Source: Lachnospiraceae bacterium P6A3
Lineage (GTDB): Bacteria > Bacillota > Clostridia > Lachnospirales > Lachnospiraceae
Direction of reading: 5' to 3'
DNA: 64,000 nt
Assembly: GCA_000702085.1 (NCBI GenBank)
Contig: JNKP01000007.1
Coordinates: 115,760 to 179,759, forward strand
Positions within the stretch are counted from its first letter, which is position 1, and the number at the start of each line of letters is the position of its first letter. The position numbers and the translations under genes are program-made. The notes beneath the pieces were generated by a model. That model saw only the letters and a list, made by a program, of their open reading frames with translations, made no database searches and was not told the DNA's origin. Shown in pieces: positions 9,292 through 18,752 of this stretch.

Positions 9292-9321
9292 TACTTTTGG
9301 AATACTTTCTATTTAAATACC

Positions 9322-11229
9322 TTATGCTATCGAATTGCCGGTATAGAGAGTATAATATCTTCCCTTGAGGTTTATCAGCTCGTCGTGGGTTCCTCTTTCT
9401 ACAATCCTTCCCTGTTCCATTACCATTATGCAATCCGCATTTTTGACGGTGGAGAGTCTGTGGGCGATGACAAAGGAAGTTCTTCCGTTCATCAGTTTAT
9501 CCATTCCCTCCTGAACGATTCTCTCGGTTCTGGTATCAATGGAGCTGGTTGCTTCGTCGAGGATGAGTACGGGGGGATCGGCGATGGCTGCTCTTGCTAT
9601 AGCGAGAAGCTGACGCTGTCCCTGAGAGAGGTTGGCACCGTTTCCGGTGAGCATTGTGTCGTATCCGTCGGGGAGCTTGCTGATGAATTCATCCGCATTT
9701 GCAAGCTTTGCGGCTGCCACTACCTCTTCATCGGTTGCATTGAGCTTTCCAAAACGGATGTTATCTGCAATGGTTCCGGTGAAAAGACAGGTTTCCTGAA
9801 GTACCATTCCCAGCGATCTTCTCAGATCCGCTTTTGCAATCTTATTAACATTGATGCCGTCGTATCTGATCTTACCGTCCTGGATATCGTAGAAGCGGTT
9901 GATCAGGTTGGTGATGGTGGTCTTACCTGCACCGGTGGAGCCTACGAAGGCAATCTTCTGACCGGGCTTAGCCTCCAGTTTAATATCGTGGAGCACCATC
10001 TTTTCATCAGTATACCCGAAGTCCACACCGTCAAATACCACATTTCCCTCAAGAGGTTTGTAGTCCGTGGTGCCCTCTGCCTTGTGATAATGTTTCCATG
10101 CCCAGAGTCCGGTATGTTCAGCGGTCTCTTCAAGCTGTCCTCCGAAGCCCTTCTTGGCATTTACGAGGGTTACATATCCTTCGTCCACTTCGGGCTGTTC
10201 GTCCATAAGAGCGAAGATTCTCTCTGCGCCCGCAAGAGCCATGATGATGGAGTTGAACTGCTGTGCCACCTGGGAGATAGGCATGTTAAAGCTCTTGTTG
10301 AGGCTCAGGAACGAAGCAACCGCACCTACGGTTACGGATCCGTGAAGAGCAAGGGCGCCTCCGGTGATGGTACAGAGAACGTAGCTTAAGTTACCGAGCT
10401 GTGCGTTGATGGGGCCCAGAGCGTTTGCATAGGTGTTAGCCTTGGAAGCCGCATCGAAGAGCTCGTCATTTAAAGCATCAAATTCCTGTTTTCCTTTTTC
10501 CTCGTGACAGAAGACCTTGACAACCTTCTGTCCGGTGATCATTTCCTCGATATAGCCGTTAACGGTACCCAGCTGTTTCTGCTGTCTTACGAAATGCTTA
10601 CCGCTGTTTTTGGCCGCATATCCGGTACATGCCAGCATTACTCCAACCATAACAATTGTTACGATAGTCATAACCGGGCTGAGTACTATCATTGATACTA
10701 ATACGGATACGATGGTGATTGCCGAATTAAAGCACTGGGGGATACTCATGGAGATCATCTGTCTCATGGTATCGATGTCGTTGGTGTAGATCGACATGAT
10801 ATCGCCGTGAGTATGTGTGTCAAAGTATTTGATGGGGAGCTTTTCCATCTTTTCGAAAAGCTCGTTTCTCATGGTCTGCATGGTTCCCTGGGTGATCTTG
10901 ATAAGGAGCCTTGCCTGAACGAAGCTTGCGACTATTCCGATGGCATAGAAGCAGGCAACTCTTGTGATTGCCTTTGCCAGGGGATCGAAGTCGGGGAGCT
11001 TATTGGGATCAAGGAGGAACGGGGTAATATATTTATCTATCAGTTCCTTCATAAAAAGGGTACCCTGCAGGCTGCAGAGAACGGATGCGATTATGCATAC
11101 GATTACCCATGCATAGTGGACCTTATAGTCCTTAAGGACATAGCCCATTATGCGCTTAAAACTTTTTCCGGGGTTCTGGGCTTTGGGCCCCGGTTTACCG
11201 AGTGTATTTCTGCTTCCGGGTCCGGGCAT
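9322..11229 (-). CDS. ABC exporter half-transporter, catalytic subunit of a heterodimer
   Basis: Type IV ABC exporter half (635 aa): a membrane domain of about six helices (residues 35-340) followed by an ATPase domain. The ATPase has Walker A GSTGAGKTT, signature LSQGQRQ, Walker B LILDEATSS with the catalytic Glu, and the H-loop in VIAHRLST. An approximately 45-residue insert joins the two domains. The gene starts at the base after the partner's stop codon (TAA|ATG), which implies tight co-expression and heterodimer formation of the TM287/288 or BmrCD kind. The substrate cannot be told from sequence; drugs, lipids or peptides are all possible. Confidence 0.93.
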   Translation of the reverse strand: MPGPGSRNTLGKPGPKAQNPGKSFKRIMGYVLKDYKVHYAWVIVCIIASVLCSLQGTLFMKELIDKYITPFLLDPNKLPDFDPLAKAITRVACFYAIGIVASFVQARLLIKITQGTMQTMRNELFEKMEKLPIKYFDTHTHGDIMSIYTNDIDTMRQMISMSIPQCFNSAITIVSVLVSMIVLSPVMTIVTIVMVGVMLACTGYAAKNSGKHFVRQQKQLGTVNGYIEEMITGQKVVKVFCHEEKGKQEFDALNDELFDAASKANTYANALGPINAQLGNLSYVLCTITGGALALHGSVTVGAVASFLSLNKSFNMPISQVAQQFNSIIMALAGAERIFALMDEQPEVDEGYVTLVNAKKGFGGQLEETAEHTGLWAWKHYHKAEGTTDYKPLEGNVVFDGVDFGYTDEKMVLHDIKLEAKPGQKIAFVGSTGAGKTTITNLINRFYDIQDGKIRYDGINVNKIAKADLRRSLGMVLQETCLFTGTIADNIRFGKLNATDEEVVAAAKLANADEFISKLPDGYDTMLTGNGANLSQGQRQLLAIARAAIADPPVLILDEATSSIDTRTERIVQEGMDKLMNGRTSFVIAHRLSTVKNADCIMVMEQGRIVERGTHDELINLKGRYYTLYTGNSIA

Positions 11230-12981
11230 TTAGTCCACCTCCGTTTCGTCGAAATCTTTTGCACCGCCGGTCTGGGATTCATAGACCTCACGGTAGATCT
11301 CATTATTTTTAAGAAGTTCTTCGTGTGTTCCCACACCGTTTATACGTCCGTTATCAATTACGATAATCCTGTCGGCATCGGAGATACTGGATACTCTCTG
11401 GGCAATGATGAATTTGGTAACGCCGGGGATCTGGGTTCTGAAGGCTTCACGGATCTTGGCATCGGTTGCGGTATCCACGGCACTGGTGGAATCATCCAGA
11501 ATGAGGATCTTGGGATTCTTGAGAAGTGCTCTTGCAATACAAAGACGCTGCTTCTGACCGCCGGATACATTGGTTCCGCCCTGTTCGATGCGGGTGTTGT
11601 ATCCGTCCGGCATCCTTGAGATGAATTCGTCGGCACATGCCATCTCGCAGGCTTTTTTGCATTCTTCCTCGGTAGCGTCTTCCTTACCCCAGCGGAGGTT
11701 GTCAAGGATGGTTCCGGAGAAGAGCTGGTTTTTCTGGAGTACAACCGCTACGGAATTTCTGAGGGTTTCCAGATCATAATCCCTTACATCCCTTCCGCCT
11801 ACAAAAACGCTTCCTTCATTTACGTCATAAAGTCTGCTTATGAGGCTTACAAGGGTGGATTTGGATGAACCTGTGGCACCCATGACACCGATAACTTCAC
11901 CGGATTTTATGTCCAGATTGATATTTTCGAGGACTGGTTTTCCGCCTTTATCAAAATTGTATGCAAAAGAGACATTATTAAAGGAAACCGATCCGTCTTT
12001 TACTTCCATAACGGGATTTTCGGGATTCTTAAGGTCTGTTACTTCGTCAAGAACCTCAACGATTCTTTCACCGCTGGCCGCACTCATGGTCAGCATTACG
12101 AAGATCATGGAAAGCATCATGAGACTCATGAGAATATTCATGCAGTAAGCAAGAAGGCTGGTAAGCTCACCGGTGGTAAGATCACCGACACTGATCATCC
12201 TTGCACCAACCCAGCTGATGGTCAGGATGCAGGTATAAACAGTAAGGGTCATTACGGGACCGTTGAGGACAACCTTTCCTTCTGCCTTCACGAAGATGTC
12301 GTAAATAGCTCTGGAAGCCTTCTTAAAACGTCCGATCTGCTCGTCCTCACGTACGTACGCCTTTACGACTCTGATGGCGGATACGTTTTCCTGGACCGAT
12401 TCATTCAGAGTATCGTACTTGGGAAACGCTTCTCTGAAGGTTTTGGTGGCGCTTACAATAATGAGAGCCAGGATTAATCCCAGGATTATTACCGCGATCA
12501 GGTAGATCCTTGCAATCCTTGCATTAATGTAGAAAGCCATGCACATGGCAACCACAAGGCTGGCAGGTGCTCTCATGGCCATTCTGAGGCCCATCTGGTA
12601 CGCATTCTGGATGTTTGTGACGTCTGTGGTGAGTCTTGTTACAAGTGATGAAGCTGAGAATTTGTCGATGTTTGAAAAAGAAAACGTCTGAATGTTGTCA
12701 TACATGGACTTTCTTAAGTTTTTAGCAAGTCCGGTTGACGCAACGGCGGCAAATCTTCCGCCGAAAAGACCTCCGATAAATCCTATGATGGCGGCAAGAA
12801 CCATGAAAAGTCCTATTTTATAGATATGATTCATGTTTCCGTCATATACGCCTTTGTCTATTATGGAGGCCATCAAATACGGCACCAGCATTTCCATGGC
12901 TACTTCAACAACCATGCAAACGGGTGTTAAAAGGGAGGGCAAAGTATATTCTTTTACCTCTGAAAGTATTCGTCTAACCAT
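11230..12981 (-). CDS. ABC exporter half-transporter, degenerate-site subunit
   Basis: Partner of the preceding exporter half (583 aa): about six membrane helices, then an ATPase domain with Walker A GATGSSKST, signature VSGGQKQR and Walker B LILDDSTSAVD. The residue after the Walker B Asp is Asp instead of the catalytic Glu, and the switch His region reads IIAQRVSS, so Gln replaces His. Both are hallmarks of the non-hydrolysing nucleotide site in asymmetric heterodimeric exporters. Walker A is also unusual, with Ser-Ser where Gly is normal before Lys. It is first in its operon; GGAGA precedes the ATG and a good promoter lies at 13021-13048. Confidence 0.92.
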   Translation of the reverse strand: MVRRILSEVKEYTLPSLLTPVCMVVEVAMEMLVPYLMASIIDKGVYDGNMNHIYKIGLFMVLAAIIGFIGGLFGGRFAAVASTGLAKNLRKSMYDNIQTFSFSNIDKFSASSLVTRLTTDVTNIQNAYQMGLRMAMRAPASLVVAMCMAFYINARIARIYLIAVIILGLILALIIVSATKTFREAFPKYDTLNESVQENVSAIRVVKAYVREDEQIGRFKKASRAIYDIFVKAEGKVVLNGPVMTLTVYTCILTISWVGARMISVGDLTTGELTSLLAYCMNILMSLMMLSMIFVMLTMSAASGERIVEVLDEVTDLKNPENPVMEVKDGSVSFNNVSFAYNFDKGGKPVLENINLDIKSGEVIGVMGATGSSKSTLVSLISRLYDVNEGSVFVGGRDVRDYDLETLRNSVAVVLQKNQLFSGTILDNLRWGKEDATEEECKKACEMACADEFISRMPDGYNTRIEQGGTNVSGGQKQRLCIARALLKNPKILILDDSTSAVDTATDAKIREAFRTQIPGVTKFIIAQRVSSISDADRIIVIDNGRINGVGTHEELLKNNEIYREVYESQTGGAKDFDETEVD

Positions 12982-13020
12982 ATTTCTCCTATCTGTCGGA
13001 GTAAAAAACCCGACTTTATT

Positions 13021-13048
13021 ATTATAAAACCTGATGCGTTATTTTCAA
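13021..13048 (-). promoter_or_regulatory. Promoter of the ABC exporter operon
   Basis: Minus strand: -35 TTGAAA (13043-13048), 16-base spacer, -10 TATAAT (13021-13026), about 40 bases before the first start codon. Confidence 0.6.
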
Positions 13049-13083
13049 ATAAAGAGATTGTGAACATTGTGTGTGCGGGAGTT

Positions 13084-13112
13084 TAGAAATTAGCCTTTTC
13101 CTATGATAAAAT
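13084..13112 (+). promoter_or_regulatory. Candidate promoter of the phosphoglucomutase gene
   Basis: -35 TAGAAA (13084-13089), 17-base spacer, -10 TAAAAT (13107-13112), about 32 bases before the ATG. The -35 is a moderate match. Confidence 0.4.
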
Positions 13113-13144
13113 ATAAAAAACGCTCTATATAAAAGGAGAAAACA

Positions 13145-14890
13145 ATGGGATACAAAGAAACTGCCGTATTATGGAAGAACTCTTTGGATGAAAAGGATCC
13201 TCTTTATGCGCAGCTTTCGGCCGTCACGGACGAAAGGGAGCTGGAGGACAGGTTTTATCAGGATCTGTCATTCGGTACCGCGGGACTTCGCGGCAAGGTT
13301 GGAGTCGGAACAAACCGTATGAACCGTTTTACCGTAGGCCGTGCCGCACAGGGCATTGCCGATCACATTGTTAAATCCGGGGAGGAAGCCTGCAAGAGGG
13401 GAGTTGTGATCGCACACGATCCCAGACATTTTTCCGCGGAATTCTCCAAAATGACTGCTGTGATCCTGGCGGTTAACGGTGTAAAGGCTTATACATTTCC
13501 TTCGCTCAGGCCAACGCCCGAACTGGCATTCATGATCAGGCGCCTTGGTACCGTAAGCGGCATCAACATTACCGCATCCCATAATCCCAAAGAATATAAC
13601 GGATTCAAGGCATATTGGGAGGACGGCTGCCAGGTCAGCTCGAAGATTGCCGATGCCATGACGGAATGCATCAATGCGGTTGATTATTTTACGGGAATCA
13701 AAGGATTAAAAGAGTTTGATGAAGATCCCTCCGGATCATTTGATAAATATGTAAAAGAAGGACTGATCACGGTCCTTTCCGAAAGCTATGACAGGGAATA
13801 TCTCGATAAGGTAGAGAGCCTTGCCATACATGAGGGAGATGAACTTGATCTTACCATCCCCATCGTCTACACACCCCTTAACGGTGCGGGCAGTATTCCT
13901 TTTATGACGGTAATGAAGGACAGGGGCTTTACCAATGTTTCGATAGTGGAAGAGCAGAAAGACCCCGATCCCGACTTTACAACCGTGGGATACCCCAATC
14001 CCGAAGATCCCAAGGCATTCAGGATGAGTGAGGAACTCGGTAAGAAGACGGGGGCAAAGCTTCTTATGGCTACGGATCCGGATGCGGACAGATTTGCCAT
14101 AGAGCTTCTTATGGACAACGGCGAATATCTGCCTCTGAACGGCAACCAAACAGGTTATATCCTGGCCGGATACATTCTTGACGGGATGAAGGATGCGGGA
14201 ACCCTTCCCGAAAACGGAGCCATGGTCAAATCCATCGTAACTTCCACCATGTCCGCGGTAATGGCGGAAAGCTACGGGGTTAAGATGTACGAATCCCTCA
14301 CCGGATTTAAGAATATCTGCGGGCTTATTCCTTTTCTGGAAAGCCGTAATGAGAAATATCTCTTCGGATATGAAGAGTCGGTGGGATATGCCGCTTGTCC
14401 CGATATCAGGGATAAAGACGGTATCAGTGCAGGTATGCTGGTTGCCGAGGCGGCCGCTTATTATGAGAAAAAAGAGGGAAAGTCCCTTTGGCAGGTCCTT
14501 CAGGATCTGTATAAAAAGTACGGATTCTACGCAGAGGATGAACCCAATCTGGTACTTGAGGGAATCGAGGGTTCGGAGAGGATCGGCAGGATGATGGAGC
14601 ACATCAGAAACTGTCCTCCCGTTGAGTTTGCAGGCATCAAGGTAAAGAAGATCATTGATTATAAAGACGGCTCGGAGGATATAAACTTCCCTTATAACAA
14701 GATCCCGAAGACCAATGCTCTCAGATTCTTCCTTGAAGGGGAAGATACCTGGTTTGCAATCAGACCTTCGGGAACCGAGCCTAAAATAAAGTTTTATTTC
14801 TATACAAGACAGGCCACGCGTGAGGAGGCTCTGTCGGTCAATGCTAAGATCAAAGCTTCCGTAATGGAGATCATCGAAGCGGTAAAATAA
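13145..14890 (+). CDS. pgcA: Alpha-phosphoglucomutase / phosphomannomutase
   Basis: Interconverts glucose-1-phosphate and glucose-6-phosphate (possibly also mannose phosphates), linking glycolysis to glycogen and cell-envelope sugar nucleotides. At 581 aa it matches the length of B. subtilis PgcA. Family landmarks are complete: the phosphoserine loop TASHNPKEYNG (Ser145), the metal loop DPDADRF near 317, the sugar-binding GYEES near 407 and the phosphate-binding RPSGTEPKIKFY near the C-terminus. AAAGGAG precedes the ATG. It is transcribed alone, divergent from the ABC exporter operon. Whether glucose or mannose phosphate is preferred cannot be told here. Confidence 0.93.
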   Translation: MGYKETAVLWKNSLDEKDPLYAQLSAVTDERELEDRFYQDLSFGTAGLRGKVGVGTNRMNRFTVGRAAQGIADHIVKSGEEACKRGVVIAHDPRHFSAEFSKMTAVILAVNGVKAYTFPSLRPTPELAFMIRRLGTVSGINITASHNPKEYNGFKAYWEDGCQVSSKIADAMTECINAVDYFTGIKGLKEFDEDPSGSFDKYVKEGLITVLSESYDREYLDKVESLAIHEGDELDLTIPIVYTPLNGAGSIPFMTVMKDRGFTNVSIVEEQKDPDPDFTTVGYPNPEDPKAFRMSEELGKKTGAKLLMATDPDADRFAIELLMDNGEYLPLNGNQTGYILAGYILDGMKDAGTLPENGAMVKSIVTSTMSAVMAESYGVKMYESLTGFKNICGLIPFLESRNEKYLFGYEESVGYAACPDIRDKDGISAGMLVAEAAAYYEKKEGKSLWQVLQDLYKKYGFYAEDEPNLVLEGIEGSERIGRMMEHIRNCPPVEFAGIKVKKIIDYKDGSEDINFPYNKIPKTNALRFFLEGEDTWFAIRPSGTEPKIKFYFYTRQATREEALSVNAKIKASVMEIIEAVK

Positions 14891-14892
14891 AT

Positions 14893-15060
14893 CGAGAGGC
14901 CGGCTCCTGATTTCCTGGGGTCCTGTCGCGGTACATAATTCTCTCGCTTTTCGGGGTCAGGCGGCCATAGAACCATGATTGTTCTACCTCATGCCGCAGA
15001 CCACCGAAGTCTCGACAATCATGTATCCGCGCCACCCGCGGAAATCAGGAATCGGCCTCG
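14893..15060. ncRNA. Candidate structured RNA or structured 3' region between pgcA and the MATE gene
   Basis: A 168-base element in the convergent spacer folds on paper into nested arms. Outer arm 14896-14915 pairs with 15040-15059 (18 Watson-Crick pairs, one G-U, one mismatch). Inside, 14928-14936 partly matches 15021-15030, and CATGATTGT (14974-14982) is perfectly complementary to ACAATCATG (15015-15023). A competing local hairpin TAGAAC/GTTCTA (14968-14973 with 14981-14986) uses the same segment. It does not look like tmRNA, RNase P, SRP RNA or 5S rRNA. T-rich sequence follows it only on the minus strand side. Strand, transcription and function are unknown. Confidence 0.45.
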
Positions 15061-15069
15061 CTGTCTTAA

Positions 15070-17220
15070 TTACAGATTTCCCATAAGGAAGTCTTTGAGA
15101 AGTCCTACGGTTTCTCTGATCATATTGTTGGGAAGATACAGTAATACAGAATCTGCGGGTATGCCGTACACATCGGTATATCCGCATTTTTTTGCGATGG
15201 CGAGAGCTCTGAAGATGTGGAAATTGCTGGATACAATACCCACACTGCTACTAGTCAGACCATCGTATAAAGAAGCGCTGAACTGCAGGTTTTCCGAGGT
15301 GCTGGTGGACAGATCCTCCATCAGGATCCTGCTTTCGTCTATGCCGCGTGCCACCAGATAATCCTTCATGACGGATGCTTCGCTGGCAGGTTCGTTGCTG
15401 CCCTGACCGCCCGATACGATTATGACGGTATCCGGATTTTCCGACGCGTATTCATATGCTTTATCCAGTCTCATTCTCGTAACAACCGCCGGCCCGGAAG
15501 GTTTGACCTGGGATCCGAGAACGATGATGTAATCGAGGTTTTTCTTGGTATTATTGCGAAAGCCCGATATTACCATGCACTGGGTTACGATGACAATTAT
15601 AAGTCCCAGGGATATCAGACAGACGCATATTACTTTTACCGCTCCGGGGAGCTTTGCGATGATGCCGGATCTGAAAAGGAATGCGAGAGCTGCAAAGCAT
15701 ACCCCGCCCGCATACCATACGCAGAAGAACTTCGAACCGGAATTGGCAAGCATTATGGTTATTCCGTATAGGATGCATAAGATTCCTGCAAGCAGAAGTA
15801 TTACCGGAAGTATTGTCATTTTCTTTTTCCCCTGAGATGCCGATTTTTCTTTTTTCATACGCTTTAAGCATATGATCAGATAGATGAGTGATATGGCAGA
15901 ACTGATGCCCCAGGAGATGGGATATGAGGTCATAAGCACTGTCATTGTCCTGAATGATCTGAAAGCGGTGAAGATCCAGAGGATCCTTATTCCGCATACG
16001 CCGAACACGCTTATGATCATGGGGCCGGTGGCATTGCCCATTCCTCTCAAAACTCCGTGACATACTTCTATCAATATGAATGAGAAGTAAAATACGACGA
16101 AGAATCTGAGCATGTAGGTTGCGATATCAAGCACAACCGGGTCTTTGGTAAAGAAAGTAAGGACAAAGGGACCTATGGCTAAAAGACCTGCCACTATAGC
16201 CGTGGTAAGGAGAGTATGGTAGATAAAGCCGCTGACCATACTCTTTTTGACTCTGTTCATGTTTCCTTTGCCGTAGTTTTGGGCAACAAAGGTGGATATG
16301 GTTATGCCCATTGAATTGCTGACCATCCAGAAGATCTGATCTGCCTTTCCCGTTGCAACCCAGGCAGCAACGGTATCCGTGCCGAAGCTGTTTACCGCGA
16401 TCTGAATTATAAGGTTGGATGCGGTATAGGTAAGGGAATGAACGGTTGAAGGGATGCCGATCATGAGTATTCTTTTTAAATAGAAGGAATGAATCCTGAT
16501 CTTATTAAGGTAAAGCCTGTAGCAGTCGGTAGCCTTTACCAGTACATATATGGTCAAGACCGCACTTATGGTCTGTGACAGTACGGTGGCCAGCGCGACA
16601 CCGAATACTTCCAGTCCCATGCCCAGGACAAGGACCAGATCGAGAATGATATTTACTATGGAAGAAATAACCAGGAATAAAAGAGGACGTTTTGAATCCC
16701 CGATTGCTCTCAGAATCCCGGCTCCCATGTTGTACACGAGGTTGGGGATCATTCCGGCCATGTAGACTCTCAAATATACAGTCGAACCGTCCAGAGATTC
16801 GGGAGTGGTATTCATGGCTTCCAGCATGAGTCTTGTGGTGGGGATGCCCACAATGGTGATAATGATGCCCAGGATCAAGGCAAAGGCCATTCCGGTATGG
16901 ACGGCGTTGGAAACGTCTTCTTTTCTGCCCGCACCGTAATACTGTCCCACTATGATGGTGGCGCCTGATGAAAGGGATGTCAGGCCTCCCACGAATACGT
17001 TAACCAGTATGGCCGCAGAGCCGCCTACTGCCGCAAGGGCTTCTTTTCCGACAAAACGGCCGACGATTACGGAATCCGCCGTATTATACAGAAGCTGGAA
17101 AAAAGTACCGAACATAAGGGGGAGGAAAAAGAGTATCATTTCCTTCCCGATTTTGCCCTCCGTTATGGGATTTATAGCTGTATTTTCTTTTTGTTTCGCG
17201 ATTTCAGTCATAGGAATCAT
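15070..17220 (-). CDS. MATE-family efflux protein fused to a DUF218 (YdcF/SanA-like) domain
   Basis: Residues 1 to about 460 are a MATE-type Na+/H+-coupled efflux transporter with some 12 membrane helices. After a basic linker (KKEKSASQGKKK), residues 468-716 look like an entire DUF218 protein: about three membrane helices, then the YIIVLGSQV, VSGGQGSNEPASEA, ILMEDLSTST and SSNFHIFRA blocks of the YdcF/SanA group, whose role is in the envelope but poorly defined. Ordinary MATE proteins are about 450 aa, so this is a fusion. An ATG at 15819 preceded by AGGGG marks where a separate gene could once have begun. No strong Shine-Dalgarno is visible at the 17220 start. Confidence 0.85.
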   Translation of the reverse strand: MIPMTEIAKQKENTAINPITEGKIGKEMILFFLPLMFGTFFQLLYNTADSVIVGRFVGKEALAAVGGSAAILVNVFVGGLTSLSSGATIIVGQYYGAGRKEDVSNAVHTGMAFALILGIIITIVGIPTTRLMLEAMNTTPESLDGSTVYLRVYMAGMIPNLVYNMGAGILRAIGDSKRPLLFLVISSIVNIILDLVLVLGMGLEVFGVALATVLSQTISAVLTIYVLVKATDCYRLYLNKIRIHSFYLKRILMIGIPSTVHSLTYTASNLIIQIAVNSFGTDTVAAWVATGKADQIFWMVSNSMGITISTFVAQNYGKGNMNRVKKSMVSGFIYHTLLTTAIVAGLLAIGPFVLTFFTKDPVVLDIATYMLRFFVVFYFSFILIEVCHGVLRGMGNATGPMIISVFGVCGIRILWIFTAFRSFRTMTVLMTSYPISWGISSAISLIYLIICLKRMKKEKSASQGKKKMTILPVILLLAGILCILYGITIMLANSGSKFFCVWYAGGVCFAALAFLFRSGIIAKLPGAVKVICVCLISLGLIIVIVTQCMVISGFRNNTKKNLDYIIVLGSQVKPSGPAVVTRMRLDKAYEYASENPDTVIIVSGGQGSNEPASEASVMKDYLVARGIDESRILMEDLSTSTSENLQFSASLYDGLTSSSVGIVSSNFHIFRALAIAKKCGYTDVYGIPADSVLLYLPNNMIRETVGLLKDFLMGNL

Positions 17221-17325
17221 CTTAGTACTTAAAAACTCAGTTGTCGATATAGAACAAATTATAAAACATTTAAGCTTTATTTAAGGTTCGCTTCTTACAC
17301 TGATCTCATGAAAAGGAGGTCAGAT

Positions 17326-18054
17326 ATGGATTATCAGAACATTTTCAAACGCTACGAGATCAAGTATCTCCTTGATGAAAAACAGAGAAGACGGCTTCTT
17401 GCGGAGATGGAAGGAAGGATGAAGATCGATAGTTATGGGCATACGGTTATAAGGAATATCTATTTTGATACCGATAATTACAGACTTATAAGAACTTCAC
17501 TGGATAAACCTTTATATAAGGAAAAACTCAGGATAAGGAGTTACAAGCGGGTCAGGGAAGACGAGGATGTATTTGTTGAGCTCAAGAAAAAATACGAGTC
17601 CGTAGTTTACAAGAGGAGAATAGCACTTCCCGAAAATAAAGCGATGGGGTGGCTTGAAGGCGGCGGAAAAATGCCGGGTGATTCTCAGATTGAAAAAGAA
17701 ATCGGGTATTTCAGGGATTTCTATACGGGGCTTAAACCGAAGGTTTTTCTCTCATACGAAAGGGAGGCGTTTTACCCGCTTGATGGAACGGATACAAGGA
17801 TCACGCTGGATACAAATGTTCTTGCCAGAGAAACGCAGCTTTCCCTGAGAGAAGGTGTATTCGGAGCTCCGGTCCTCGGAAGCGGTCTAAGCATACTGGA
17901 AGTAAAGGTAAGCGCAGGGCTGCCCATGTGGATCATAAGATTCTTAAGGGAAGAAGGAATACAAAAAGCGTCCTTTTCCAAATACGGAAAATACTACGAA
18001 GATTATATAGCGGGAAATAATACATATACGAAAGAGAGGCTTAAATATGCTTAA
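17326..18054 (+). CDS. VTC-domain (polyphosphate-polymerase-like) protein
   Basis: A 242-residue protein of the VTC / triphosphate-tunnel fold. Residues expected to line the tunnel are visible: RYEIKY near the N-terminus (E11, K13), KLRIRSYK, VELKKK, SYEREAF and the C-terminal LEVKVS. In yeast Vtc4 this domain makes polyphosphate; the bacterial stand-alone forms are mostly uncharacterised, so the reaction here is inference. The start at 17326 is chosen because AAAGGAGG lies 6 bases upstream; an in-frame ATG at 17308 would overlap that site. It overlaps the next gene by 8 bases, so the two are translationally coupled. Confidence 0.85.
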   Translation: MDYQNIFKRYEIKYLLDEKQRRRLLAEMEGRMKIDSYGHTVIRNIYFDTDNYRLIRTSLDKPLYKEKLRIRSYKRVREDEDVFVELKKKYESVVYKRRIALPENKAMGWLEGGGKMPGDSQIEKEIGYFRDFYTGLKPKVFLSYEREAFYPLDGTDTRITLDTNVLARETQLSLREGVFGAPVLGSGLSILEVKVSAGLPMWIIRFLREEGIQKASFSKYGKYYEDYIAGNNTYTKERLKYA

Positions 18055-18733
18055 CATATTAATGGAAACACTTGTTGGAAATGCGGATATATCGGTTGCT
18101 GATTTTATGGTGCCGATAATCGCATCGCTTATCCTGGGAGTGATCCTGGCGAAATCTACAACTGATGCGGGATCAAGCAAAGGTTTTACCGTAACTCTGG
18201 CACTGCTTCCCGCCATGGTAAGTGTTGTGATCATGGCAGTAAACGGCAATATCGGGGCGGGTGTTGCGGTGGCGGGAGCATTCGGACTTGTCAGATTCCG
18301 CTCAGCCCAGGGGACTGCCAGGGAGATCGGAAATCTGTTTATGGCGATGGCTTTGGGGCTTCTTACGGGAATGGGTTATGTGCTCTATGCCTTTGTTTTT
18401 GAACTGATAATGATTGCTGCGGTCAGCTTATATAAAGCCACAGATCTCGGACATGATAAAAACTCGGAACTGACCAGAAGTCTCAGGATCACTATCCCCG
18501 AGGATCTTGATTATACCGGAGTGTTTGATGAGATATTCGACAAATATACGACGGAGCATAACCTTATCTCCGCAAAGACTTCAAATATGGGAGCTATGTT
18601 TAAACTGGATTATGATATTACGCTTACTTCGCCCGATATCGAAAAGAAATTCATCGATGACTTAAGATGCAGAAACGGAAATCTGGAAATAATGGTGTCT
18701 TCTCTAAAACGCCGCGAGACGGCCGAACTTTAA
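18047..18733 (+). CDS. DUF4956 membrane protein
   Basis: Function unknown. The 228-residue protein has about four membrane helices in its first 130 residues, with the conserved GAFGLVRFRS segment after the third, and then a soluble C-terminal domain likely in the cytoplasm. This matches DUF4956, which I know as a frequent neighbour of VTC-domain genes in Firmicutes. The gene overlaps the VTC gene and is followed 19 bases later by a beta-helix lipoprotein gene. Inference: a membrane partner that recruits or regulates the VTC protein, perhaps coupling polyphosphate or another polymer to the cell surface. Confidence 0.82.
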   Translation: MLNILMETLVGNADISVADFMVPIIASLILGVILAKSTTDAGSSKGFTVTLALLPAMVSVVIMAVNGNIGAGVAVAGAFGLVRFRSAQGTAREIGNLFMAMALGLLTGMGYVLYAFVFELIMIAAVSLYKATDLGHDKNSELTRSLRITIPEDLDYTGVFDEIFDKYTTEHNLISAKTSNMGAMFKLDYDITLTSPDIEKKFIDDLRCRNGNLEIMVSSLKRRETAEL

Positions 18734-18752
18734 CGGAAAGGAGTAATAGGAT

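Noticed and set aside
9385..10389. Open frame of 334 codons on the plus strand inside the ABC exporter gene
   Set aside because: Antisense shadow caused by codon bias; the minus-strand ABC domains are intact throughout.
14893..15060. 5S rRNA, SRP RNA, tmRNA or RNase P RNA in the structured spacer
   Set aside because: None of the conserved core sequences of these RNAs is visible and the length does not fit tmRNA or RNase P.
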